Origin: Alphaproteobacteria bacterium
GTDB lineage: Bacteria > Pseudomonadota > Alphaproteobacteria > ATCC43930 > CGMCC-115725
Assembly (NCBI GenBank): GCA_019237175.1
Contig: JAFAHP010000738.1
Location: 1 to 9,998, forward strand
DNA: 9,998 nt
Direction: 5' to 3'
Part shown: positions 1 through 6,276 of the stretch, in pieces
Layout of the letters: each line of letters opens with the position of its first letter
How positions within the stretch are numbered: the stretch's first letter is position 1
The notes under the pieces: generated by a model
Database searches by the model: none
Seen by the model: only the letters and a program-made list of their open reading frames with translations
Told to the model about the DNA's origin: nothing
Program-made: the position numbers and the translations under genes

Positions 1-751
1 GTTCAAGCTCGCGACCAAGCCAAGTGGTAAGCGACCCTGGCGAGAATGCTAAAGGTGAGAGCCAAGATAGAAGGCGACGGCAGGACTGGCGCGCGACCCC
101 GAGGCGGGCTGCTGTTAGCCCGGCTTCGCGGCTTGGCCGATCGGAAAGGCGATTTTTTGGCGTGGCTGCATCAGTGCAAGCGATTGAATTCGCGAGGCGC
201 GGGTTGCCGAGTGTCCCCGAAATTAGCTGCTTCGTCGAAAACCACGATCGCCCTCCCCCAAGCGTCGGCTTGTGACGAATGGTGCTCTCCCAGATACAGA
301 ACCTGCCGGTACATTCGATTTCGCTCAACACAGTGCCGAGATTGGTTCGATTTCGGATAAAGATTGCGCACTCGCGGCCGGTGTCGTGTGCCGCGCGTTT
401 TTATAATAGGTTGTAGACTATCCATAAGCAAAACTTTGAGTAGCGCTTCGAAGAGCTTTACCTGACAACGCTTTGGCGCCGCGCGAACGATGTTGGCCAA
501 CTCCGATTTCGCGAACCGCGTTTTGCCAACGTAATGCGCTGACATCGTCGGTAACTATGTCGACGGTTTCAGCCGGTCGACAGGTACCAACGGAATTCGC
601 GGATTGACAACTTCTGGCCCAAGGTTCTCCCGGTCTGCGTTCGCCAACATCCCCACGAATGGTTCCGTACTTTGTCAGCCGAACCAGGGCTACCGAGAAT
701 GGAGAGGCGCTGCTGCAGCGGCCTCGCGCCGATCACGGGTACGACGAGACC
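1..751. other. Region without a recognisable gene
   Basis: None of the open frames here has a recognisable protein motif or a convincing ribosome binding site. The longest is a minus-strand frame of 124 codons at 171-545, and it resembles no family I know. A frame entering from the left edge stops at 50-52 and would be a 16-residue C-terminal tail ending KRPWREC; it is too short to assign. Base composition is more AT-rich around 350-560 than in the flanking genes. The only structured element noticed is the inverted repeat at 558-582. Confidence 0.5.
558..582. repeat. Inverted repeat, 7-bp arms
   Basis: TGTCGAC (558-564) and GTCGACA (576-582) are perfect reverse complements separated by 11 bases. 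Two further GG/CC pairs can form inside if one G is bulged. No T-run follows, so it is not a typical terminator. It lies about 170 bases before the metZ promoter, too far to be a simple operator for it. It could be a regulator site for an unseen transcript or a chance pairing. Confidence 0.35.
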
Positions 752-780
752 TTGACGCGCCAGCGGGGGAGGCTTAGAAG
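752..780 (+). promoter_or_regulatory. Putative sigma-70 promoter of metZ
   Basis: TTGACG (752-757) is followed by a 17-base spacer and TAGAAG (775-780), giving 5/6 and 4/6 matches to the housekeeping consensus at ideal spacing. The predicted start, 6-8 bases further on at 786-788, falls at the first bases of the SAM-II aptamer (P1 begins at 789). That coincidence with an independently recognised RNA supports the call. The promoter is inferred from sequence alone. Confidence 0.6.
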
Positions 781-786
781 CCGCTG

Positions 787-848
787 GTCGTGGTGATTTG
801 AGCCGACCGGCTTGCGCGCCACGTTAAAGAACGCGCTAAAAGGTCGGG
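787..848 (+). promoter_or_regulatory. SAM-II (SAM-alpha) riboswitch
   Basis: This RNA matches the metA-motif/SAM-II aptamer that binds S-adenosylmethionine in alphaproteobacteria. P1 is CGTGG (789-793) with CCACG (819-823). The conserved loop TGATTTG follows P1, GGCTTGC precedes its 3' arm, and GTTAAA and GCTAAAA lie in the 3' part. The H-type pseudoknot P2 pairs CCGACC (803-808) with GGTCGG (842-847) over six Watson-Crick pairs. It lies 80 bases upstream of metZ, a standard SAM-II target, so high SAM should reduce expression. The family is usually described as masking the ribosome binding site next to P2. Here the metZ Shine-Dalgarno is about 70 bases away, so the output mechanism may differ. 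Confidence 0.93.
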
Positions 849-860
849 TGTTCCTAAGAG

Positions 861-890
861 CCCTGGCCCGCGCAGGACCGGGGTTTCTTG
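861..890 (+). terminator. Possible SAM-controlled intrinsic terminator
   Basis: CCCTGG (861-866) can pair with CCGGGG (878-883) through six pairs, one of them G-U, closing an 11-base loop, and the stem is followed by TTTCTTG. A competing helix joins GGTCGGG (842-848) to CCCTGGCC (861-868) with one bulged U. It uses the 3' strand of the riboswitch pseudoknot and the 5' arm of this stem. SAM binding would therefore release the 5' arm and favour termination before metZ. The T-run is short and interrupted, so this is a model rather than a clear terminator. Confidence 0.4.
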
Positions 891-929
891 TCCCCGGATC
901 GGCGCCGGCTCCAGCGGAGAGAGCCGCCG

Positions 930-2135
930 ATGACCAAAGCTGTTTTGCCTGCCGAACTCGCCGATACCGTCTCCACCGCGACCTTGTTGGTGCGTGGCGG
1001 CGCTTTCCGCAGCTCTTACGATGAGACCTGCGAGGCATTGTTCCTGAGTTCCGGCTTTGTCTACGACGATGCAGCTGCTGCCGAAACAGCCTTTGCCCAG
1101 GACGGGTCCCGGTATGTCTATTCGCGTTATCGCAATCCGACCGTGGCGATGTTTGAGGAGCGACTGCGACTGATTGAAAATGCCGAGGCTTGCCGGGCGA
1201 CCGCGAGCGGCATGGCGGCCGTTTTCGCTGCCTTGCTCTGCCGGCTACGCGCCGGGCAACGGGTCGTTTCGAGCCGGGCGCTGTTCGGCTCGTGCCATTA
1301 CATCGTCGCGGAATTGCTGCCACGCTGGGGCATTGAGACGTTGCTCATCGACGGTCGCGATCTCGGTGCCTGGGAAGCGGCACTTGCCGGGGGAGCGGCC
1401 GCGGCATTTTGTGAAAGCCCATCAAATCCGGCCATGGAAATCATCGACATCGCTGAAGTTGCACGTCTGACGCATGCCACGGGCGGGCTGCTGATCGTCG
1501 ACAACGTATTTGCGACGCCGCTCCTCCAAAAGCCGTTGGCGCTCGGTGCGGACGTCGTCGTCTATTCGGCGACCAAGCACATAGATGGGCAAGGCCGCTG
1601 TCTCGGGGGTGCCATCCTGGGTTCCGAGAAATTTATAAGGGAGGATCTCGGTCTATTCTATCGCCATACCGGGCCCTCCTTGAGCCCGTTTAACGCTTGG
1701 TTGCTATTGAAGGGTCTCGAAACGCTCGAATTGCGGGTAGAACGGCAAAGCCGCACGGCCGCAGCGATCGCCAGTTTTCTCGAGAATCATCCAAAGATCA
1801 ACCGGGTCCTCTACCCGGGTTTGGCCAGCCATCCGCAGTGCGCTCTGGCGCGACGTCAGATGGCATCAGGCGGTAGCCTCGTATCGTTCGACGTGGCTGG
1901 GGGTAAGCAGGGTTGCTTCCGCTTTCTAAATGCACTGCGGCTCGTGGACATTTCGAACAACCTCGGCGATTCGAAAAGCCTGATCACCCATCCGGCGACA
2001 ACAACTCATTCGCGGCTGAAACCTGAATTGCGCGCTGAACTTGGCATCGCTGACTCGATGGTGCGATTGTCGGCCGGTCTCGAAGCAGAGAGCGATCTGA
2101 TTTCCGATCTAGACCAGGCGCTCGATCGCGTGTGA
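930..2135 (+). CDS. metZ: O-succinylhomoserine sulfhydrylase MetZ
   Basis: This PLP enzyme of the Cys/Met metabolism (cystathionine gamma-synthase) family makes homocysteine directly from O-succinylhomoserine and sulfide in the cytoplasm. The 401-residue product has the expected length. Visible motifs are SRYRNPT (65-71, phosphate and second-subunit contacts), TASGMAA (91-97), the PLP-nitrogen aspartate in VDNVFATP (D191), and the Schiff-base lysine in SATKHIDGQGR (K216). The last motif, with GQGRCLGG, is typical of MetZ rather than MetB. LITHPATTTH lies near the C-terminus. ATG 930 is preferred because GCGGAGAGAG stands just upstream. A TTG at 888 would add 14 residues but sits in the putative terminator tail. 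The SAM-II riboswitch upstream supports both the function and feedback control by SAM. Confidence 0.95.
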   Translation: MTKAVLPAELADTVSTATLLVRGGAFRSSYDETCEALFLSSGFVYDDAAAAETAFAQDGSRYVYSRYRNPTVAMFEERLRLIENAEACRATASGMAAVFAALLCRLRAGQRVVSSRALFGSCHYIVAELLPRWGIETLLIDGRDLGAWEAALAGGAAAAFCESPSNPAMEIIDIAEVARLTHATGGLLIVDNVFATPLLQKPLALGADVVVYSATKHIDGQGRCLGGAILGSEKFIREDLGLFYRHTGPSLSPFNAWLLLKGLETLELRVERQSRTAAAIASFLENHPKINRVLYPGLASHPQCALARRQMASGGSLVSFDVAGGKQGCFRFLNALRLVDISNNLGDSKSLITHPATTTHSRLKPELRAELGIADSMVRLSAGLEAESDLISDLDQALDRV

Positions 2136-2209
2136 GAGGGGGGCGGCGATCGGGTTGCCGGCTGGCGTTGGTTCTAGCGGCGAATAACAACGGAAGTCTG
2201 GCATAGGGT

Positions 2210-2435
2210 ATGGTAACAACTTTCGCAGCTTGATCAGGGGCGTTGGCACCGTCGCGCTCGCTGGTTTAGGGTTGCAAACTCGCGCTCCGGCCGCAACTAC
2301 ACCTCGCGCTTTATCGTCCGCTCGGATCTGCGGGTACTCGACCTGTCTGGACCACGGCCCGCGTTTCCTCGTAATCATGACTGGGTGGTGTTCGACACGC
2401 TATTTGCGCGTGACGACAAGTTTCAGCCGCATCCG
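2210..2435 (+). pseudogene. N-terminal fossil of a family-5 (peptide-type) solute-binding protein
   Basis: Family-5 solute-binding proteins deliver peptides or opines to ABC importers in the periplasm. The remnant is read by joining three frames. 2230-2309 encodes a Tat-like signal (LIRGVGTVALAGLGLQTRAPAA). 2310-2342 gives RFIVRSDLRVLD, beginning one codon earlier with R after the join. 2348-2368 gives WTTARVS, and 2370-2435 gives RNHDWVVFDTLFARDDKFQP. Joined, they follow the family pattern L-R-F-I-P-x-x-D-L-x-x-L-D-P-x-W-T-T-x-x-x-x-R-N-H-x-x-x-V-F-D-T-L-F. At least three indels separate the pieces, and homology stops about 70 residues in, where about 500 residues would be expected. ATG 2210 is the likely former start. 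The remnant is non-functional; its original substrate cannot be told. Confidence 0.7.
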
Positions 2436-2738
2436 GGACGTCCTGGTGGTCTTTTCAACCACGCCACGGTACGGCTGTGGATGGCCCCGCTCGCGGGGGC
2501 CAGGCGCCACGTTGGTGGCTTCTGTATTCCGGAGGTGAGTGCGGGTCCGCGGCGTAATGGAGGGCTGGGGGTGCAACATGATATGCATCAGCCCGCACTC
2601 CCCTTTATCGCCGGTTGCGACGCTGCAACCCTACTTGCTAAAGCCGCGGGCTGCTGCGCCAATCATTCGAGGAGAACTCGAACGCAGCGCCCGCGCGACG
2701 CAGATCCGGCTGATCAGAGTTTCATGCCCAGGTCCGCC
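2436..2738. other. Unassigned spacer
   Basis: After the solute-binding protein fossil the frames stay open for some distance, but I recognise no family motif in any of them. Plus-strand open frames at 2385-2744 and 2539-3609 lack convincing ribosome binding sites, and the second runs antisense through the oxygenase gene. The stretch may be unrecognisable debris of the same pseudogene. Confidence 0.4.
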
Positions 2739-2792
2739 GCGTAATCCACCGGCGCCATGGAGCGGCGGGTTCCGCTCAACGGCAAACCCGCC
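2739..2792. repeat. REP-like palindromic element
   Basis: GGCGGGTT (2764-2771) and AACCCGCC (2785-2792) form a perfect 8-bp stem around a 13-base loop. On the minus strand the element reads CCCGTAGGGCGGGTT before the loop and AACCCGCC after it, which matches the widespread GTAGGGCGGGTT...AACCCGCC class of dispersed intergenic palindromes. GCGTAATCCACC (2739-2750) beside it looks like half of a second unit of the same class. It lies between the plus-strand metZ region and the converging oxygenase gene, where it could also slow transcription. No T-run follows on either strand. Confidence 0.55.
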
Positions 2793-2841
2793 CTACGGGT
2801 GGATGCGCTCGGACCAAGCCAGTTCCGCCGGCAAAACACCG

Positions 2842-3663
2842 TCAGGCGGCCGGCGGAAAGAACACCAGCGTGCGCACCTCGATGCTTTCCCGCGGCGGTG
2901 CGTCGGGAGTCAGCGGATTCTCAAACGAGGTGTGAAACGACAGCCTGGCGCGGCCGTCATTGGCACTGTCGTGCACCCGAATGAACAGCACCTCATCGGG
3001 CTGCATTTGCGAGAAGTAATACCAGCGGTGCTCGGGATTGTATTCGACCCGCGAGGTCTCACCGCGCACATGAGCGTAGACGAGATCGCTGGCGATCAGA
3101 TCGTCGTCGGTGAAGCTGCGCGCGTCGCACAGCGCCAACGGCGAATCCTGCACCGGGCCGCGGATCGGACGCCACACATTGACGATCCCAAAACGATGCT
3201 TCAGCAACTCCTCTGCGTCGGCGCCCATATGATCGCGCACCCGACGCGGCGCCGAGTTCACCGTATGGTCGTTGTGCACCTGCCGCGAGGGTTTGGCCAA
3301 GCCTTCCCGCGTGGCATTGCGCACATTGTGGTCGAAGACAAAGACGCCGCTGGCACCAAGCCTGTCGCGCAGCAGTTGCTCGACTTCTGGGTAGTAGACG
3401 CGCTTAATCTCCTCCTCCGAATAAAAATCCCCGACCTTAGTCGGCGCCTTGATCAGGGCGAAGCCGTTGCGGTCGAGCGTAAACTCCGCTTCACGGCCGC
3501 GTGCGTCCTCGATCCTGACCTCGCGCGGATCATCGGTGCCATTCCATTTGGGCACGCCCGGGGGCGGATCGATGCGGTAATAGGCCGGCTTTTCGGCGCC
3601 GCGCTTTAGGTAATACAGCGTCGAGGTCAAGGTTTGCGGGGCTACGGCGACATCGAGCGGCAT
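2842..3663 (-). CDS. CmcJ/AsaB-like non-heme iron oxygenase family protein
   Basis: The 273-residue product resembles the family of CmcJ (cephamycin 7-alpha-methoxylation partner), AsaB and NvfI-like proteins, related to Fe(II)/2-oxoglutarate oxygenases. Supporting motifs are HND (130-132) in the segment RQVHNDHT, NVWRP (162-166), PLALCDARS (175-183), FSQMQPDEVLFIRVHDS, and a late SFHTSFENP block. HxD is the usual first part of the iron site, and the other ligands cannot be fixed by eye. ATG 3663 is chosen because AGGAG sits seven bases upstream. A GTG at 3690 would add nine residues without a good site. It stands alone, divergent from the GFA gene at 3900 with no biosynthetic cluster visible, so the substrate is unknown. 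Confidence 0.8.
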   Translation of the reverse strand: MPLDVAVAPQTLTSTLYYLKRGAEKPAYYRIDPPPGVPKWNGTDDPREVRIEDARGREAEFTLDRNGFALIKAPTKVGDFYSEEEIKRVYYPEVEQLLRDRLGASGVFVFDHNVRNATREGLAKPSRQVHNDHTVNSAPRRVRDHMGADAEELLKHRFGIVNVWRPIRGPVQDSPLALCDARSFTDDDLIASDLVYAHVRGETSRVEYNPEHRWYYFSQMQPDEVLFIRVHDSANDGRARLSFHTSFENPLTPDAPPRESIEVRTLVFFPPAA

Positions 3664-3716
3664 GATCGGGCTCCTGCGATGTTGGCTCACTCAAGGGTGG
3701 CGTTGCGCCTTTCCCC

Positions 3717-3745
3717 ACGATCCGACGACTTCAATCGTCTGTCAA
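3717..3745 (-). promoter_or_regulatory. Possible promoter of the oxygenase gene with an internal inverted repeat
   Basis: On the minus strand a perfect TTGACA (3745-3740) is followed after 17 bases by GATCGT (3722-3717), a weak -10. The spacer is almost filled by an inverted repeat, GACGA (3724-3728) and TCGTC (3735-3739), around six bases, which could be a regulator half-site pair. The predicted leader before ATG 3663 would be about 45 bases. The weak -10 keeps confidence low. Confidence 0.3.
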
Positions 3746-3899
3746 TCGCGATCACAATATTCGGCGGTGGAGAGATCCAATTAAACGGATAATAGCTGTA
3801 TGTTCTTGAGGCTCGTTCGAGGAGACGACACCCTAACGACCCCATCCGGGCTGGTGTGACCGCTCTAAGCCGCTGACGCCGGACAAAGCGCATATTAGG

Positions 3900-4400
3900 A
3901 TGGTGCAGCCAACACAGCCGACTAAAGACATCGCGGGAACCAGAAATGAGATCCATGGACGCTGCCACTGCGGCGAGATCACTTTCGATGCAGAGGTCGA
4001 TCCAGGCGCGGTCAACACTCGCCACTGCACCGATTGCCAAACGCCTTCCGGCTCGGCATTTCGGGTCAATATCCCGGCGCCGGCCGAGCATTTTGTGCTC
4101 TTGAGCGGCACGCCAGAGACTTATGCGAAGACGGCCGAAAGCTGCAACAAACGCCTCCACGTTTTCTGCGGCACCTGCGCCACGCCGATTTATGCCTGCG
4201 CGGTTGACAATCGCAGAGCTATGGTTTGCGGCAGGACGATCACGCAGCGCGCCCTGTTCTCGCGACGACGGCAAAGCTGGCGGCGCTCGGCATTGCGTTG
4301 GGTGGACTCGCTCGCAGCCGTGCCGGCGTCCGAAAAAGGGGCCACGTCACAATATCGCGCGCCGGCTTCGTTGCGCGCGCCGCCCCCGTACCGAGTTTAG
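3900..4400 (+). CDS. GFA (CENP-V) domain zinc protein, probably decaying
   Basis: The product belongs to the GFA family, beta-fold zinc proteins named after a glutathione-dependent formaldehyde-activating enzyme. Most members have no proven reaction. GRCHCGEITF (20-29), CTDCQTPSGSAFR (43-55) and HVFCGTCATPIY follow the family pattern. The usual catalytic CHCxxC is RHCTDC here, so its first zinc cysteine is replaced by arginine (R41). Between about 4212 and 4235 the frame reads RRAMVCGR, while the neighbouring frame reads QSYGLR (4214-4231), matching the family's PQxYxLRxG. A pair of indels has therefore shifted and restored the frame. The 166-residue length exceeds the usual 130-140, with an unrelated-looking tail after VPASEK. 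No strong ribosome binding site precedes ATG 3900. The reading frame is open but activity is doubtful. Confidence 0.65.
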   Translation: MVQPTQPTKDIAGTRNEIHGRCHCGEITFDAEVDPGAVNTRHCTDCQTPSGSAFRVNIPAPAEHFVLLSGTPETYAKTAESCNKRLHVFCGTCATPIYACAVDNRRAMVCGRTITQRALFSRRRQSWRRSALRWVDSLAAVPASEKGATSQYRAPASLRAPPPYRV

Positions 4401-4473
4401 TAACGGCCGTATCGGCAGGGAGCAGGCGATCCTGACAGAGCGCGGTGACGTGGTGAACGATCGGGAGGGTTAG

Positions 4474-5490
4474 ATGCAAGCCTACCACATCGACCGCTTT
4501 GGCAGCGTTGATGGGATCGCGCGGCGCGAGAGCGAGGATCTGCGGCCGGGGCCAAGAGAGATCCTAATGCGGGTGCGGGCGAGTTCGCTTAACTACCGCG
4601 ATCTGATGGTAATTAAGGGCGGCGGCCGCGGTCCGGCAAAACTCGGCGTCATCCCGCTTAGCGACGGTGCCGGCGAGGTCGCCGCGGTCGGCGCGCAGGT
4701 GACCCGCGTCAAGGTCGGAGACTGGATCATCGGCACGTTTCACCCGCGCTGGTTCGGCGGCCCGATCAGTGGCGATTATCTGACCGATCGGCTGGGCGCC
4801 AATCTCGATGGTATGCTTGCCGACTGCGCGGTGCTGAGCGAGGAAGCGCTGGTGCCGATGCCGCGACACCTCTCTTTCGAGGAAGCGGCGACCTTACCTT
4901 GCGCAGCGGTGACGGCCTGGGTGGCGCTGACCGGCCATCGCCGGGTCACTGCCGGGGATACGGTACTGACGCTCGGATCGGGCGGGGTGTCGGTCTTTGC
5001 GCTGCAAGTTGCGCAAATTCTCGGTGCCCGAGTGATCGTGACGACCTCGAGCCCGGAAAAGGCGGAGCGTCTTAAAGCGCTGGGCGCCGCCGAGGTGATC
5101 AACTACCGCGAGACGCCGAATTGGGACGAGAAGGTGCGCGCGGTGACCGAGGGGCGCGGGGTCGATTGCATTGTCGAGATCGGCGGCCCTGGAACCATCG
5201 CGATGTCGCTAAAGGCGCTGGCGGTGGGTGGACATGTCAGCCTGATCGGCGGGAGCCTCACTCCATCGGGCACCGGTCTTGATCCATCGCTGCTGACCGG
5301 TCGCGGCATCACCCTCGGCTCGATCAGTGTGGGCAGCCGAGCCGATTTCGAAGCAATGAACCGCGCCATCACGGCCCATCGCCTGCGCCCGGTGATCGAC
5401 CGAGCCTTCCCGTTTGCTGACGCCAAAGGGGCCTATCGGCATTTCGAAAGCCGCGCCCACTTCGGAAAAGTCGTCATCGCGCACGGCTGA
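4474..5490 (+). CDS. Zinc-less NAD(P)-dependent MDR oxidoreductase
   Basis: This 338-residue protein belongs to the medium-chain dehydrogenase/reductase superfamily, on the quinone-oxidoreductase-like side. The N-terminal GroES-like domain has SSLNYRDLMV (37-46), with asparagine-tyrosine where zinc ADHs place the catalytic cysteine, then GVIPLSDGAGEVAAVG (58-73) and KVGDWIIG. The structural-zinc cysteine cluster is absent. The Rossmann domain has LGSGGVSVFALQVA (167-180) for NAD(P) and TTSSPEKAERLKALGA. HFGKVVIAHG ends the protein in the usual way. ATG 4474 has GGGAGGG just upstream. It follows the GFA gene by 73 bases in the same direction and could share a transcript with it. The substrate is not predictable; quinones, enones and alcohols all occur in this group. 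Confidence 0.9.
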   Translation: MQAYHIDRFGSVDGIARRESEDLRPGPREILMRVRASSLNYRDLMVIKGGGRGPAKLGVIPLSDGAGEVAAVGAQVTRVKVGDWIIGTFHPRWFGGPISGDYLTDRLGANLDGMLADCAVLSEEALVPMPRHLSFEEAATLPCAAVTAWVALTGHRRVTAGDTVLTLGSGGVSVFALQVAQILGARVIVTTSSPEKAERLKALGAAEVINYRETPNWDEKVRAVTEGRGVDCIVEIGGPGTIAMSLKALAVGGHVSLIGGSLTPSGTGLDPSLLTGRGITLGSISVGSRADFEAMNRAITAHRLRPVIDRAFPFADAKGAYRHFESRAHFGKVVIAHG

Positions 5491-5581
5491 CCTCAGTAAT
5501 TCCCCTGTCCCCCGAGCGGACGAAGGGAATATTGTGTATGGACCGAGTAGATCGGTGACAGTTCCGACCGGGGTGCGCCCG

Positions 5582-5767
5582 TCACGGCCTACCGTCCATT
5601 ATGTTTCGCATCTCGCGAGACCATCGCAGCTGGCGCTCGCGGGCGAGAAACGAGGTGCGGGCCTCCTGCAGCCGGACCGCCTTCTCGACCCTGTCGCGCA
5701 GGCGCAGGGTCTGCATGTAGCGCCGCATGTATTCCCGGTTCGCCTTCTCGCTTTTGAAACTGGGCAT
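5582..5767 (-). CDS. Small basic hypothetical protein
   Basis: I do not recognise a named family. The 61-residue product is rich in Arg, Lys and Glu (SEKANREYMRRYMQTLRLRDR at the start), has no membrane segment, and is likely largely helical. Charge-rich short proteins with a REYMRxYM-like start are common hypotheticals in alphaproteobacteria. ATG 5767 has GGTGGAG eight bases upstream, a better ribosome site than most chance frames have. An overlapping 60-codon minus-strand frame at 5599-5781 has no such support. A perfect TTGACA on the minus strand (5899-5894) might start a leader of about 100 bases, but its -10 is poor. It converges with the MDR gene. Confidence 0.5.
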   Translation of the reverse strand: MPSFKSEKANREYMRRYMQTLRLRDRVEKAVRLQEARTSFLARERQLRWSREMRNIMDGRP

Positions 5768-6276
5768 CTTAGTGTCTCCACCGATTTATGTCTTGCTGTC
5801 GCAAAGGGCGGCGCAGCGGTGCCTTGACCATCCCCAGGCGGACGGCGGAAGCCTCTGAACGGTTCCTTTGCAGACTTAGTAACAGAACTTCCCTGTCAAT
5901 CTTACGTCAGACCGAAGTCTACTGACCATCAAGCGTGCGCGGCACCTCAATTTGTGCGGAGGATAAATTCCTCGGATTTGGTGGATACCCTTGTGGAAAA
6001 TCCAAGGGTATCCTAGGCAAGTCTAACAACGAACACCGCCTACCGTCTTAAAAACGGACATTTTTCCTAGGGTCGAGCACATTATTATTAAGGAGGATGG
6101 CGAGAGCGCGCATTCGGGCCCCGACCGCGAACCGCTGTCGCGACAGTGCCTGCGCGTCGTTTAGCTTTTGCGGCAGGACAACCCTGTGCCGCGGGGTTTG
6201 CGCCGGCGCGCAACAGACCGTTCGCCAGCTAGCCGCCGGCCCTTCCAAAAGCAAATACCCGGCTGTCGTTTACCGC
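5768..6276. other. Hairpin-rich intergenic region
   Basis: No convincing gene is present. The plus frame from ATG 6097 is preceded by AGGAGG, but the motif abuts the start codon with no spacing. Its product resembles nothing, and most of it is antisense to the oxidase pseudogene. Structures seen are GTCAGAC (5906-5912) with GTCT and TGAC (5917-5926) closing a CGAA loop, GAGGA/TCCTC (5959-5963, 5969-5973), the 11-bp inverted repeat at 5983-6013, and a weak CCGT/ACGG stem (6043-6057) followed by ATTTTT. TCCTAGG occurs twice (6011-6017, 6065-6071). Confidence 0.45.
5983..6013. repeat. Perfect 11-9-11 inverted repeat
   Basis: GGATACCCTTG (5983-5993) and CAAGGGTATCC (6003-6013) are exact reverse complements around nine bases. 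GGATTT (5974-5979) and AAATCC (5998-6003) form a second, overlapping pairing that excludes the first in RNA. No T-run follows, so an intrinsic terminator is unlikely. Two 11-bp arms around a 9-bp centre could be an operator for a dimeric regulator, a transcript hairpin, or a site of tyrosine-recombinase type. The sequence does not decide between these. Confidence 0.7.

Noticed and set aside
171..545. 124-codon minus-strand frame near the left end
   Set aside because: There is no recognised motif, no clear ribosome site and no supporting neighbour.
604..632. TTGACA as the metZ promoter
   Set aside because: No acceptable -10 follows at 16-18 bases, and the TTGACG-17-TAGAAG pair nearer the aptamer is better.
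888..929. TTG start adding 14 residues to MetZ
   Set aside because: ATG 930 has a good ribosome site, and the upstream TTG lies in the putative terminator tail.
2764..2792. Hairpin as a bidirectional terminator
   Set aside because: No T-run follows on either strand, and the sequence fits a dispersed palindromic repeat better.
2539..3609. 356-codon plus-strand frame
   Set aside because: It is long only because it runs antisense through the GC-rich oxygenase gene, whose minus-strand product has clear family motifs.
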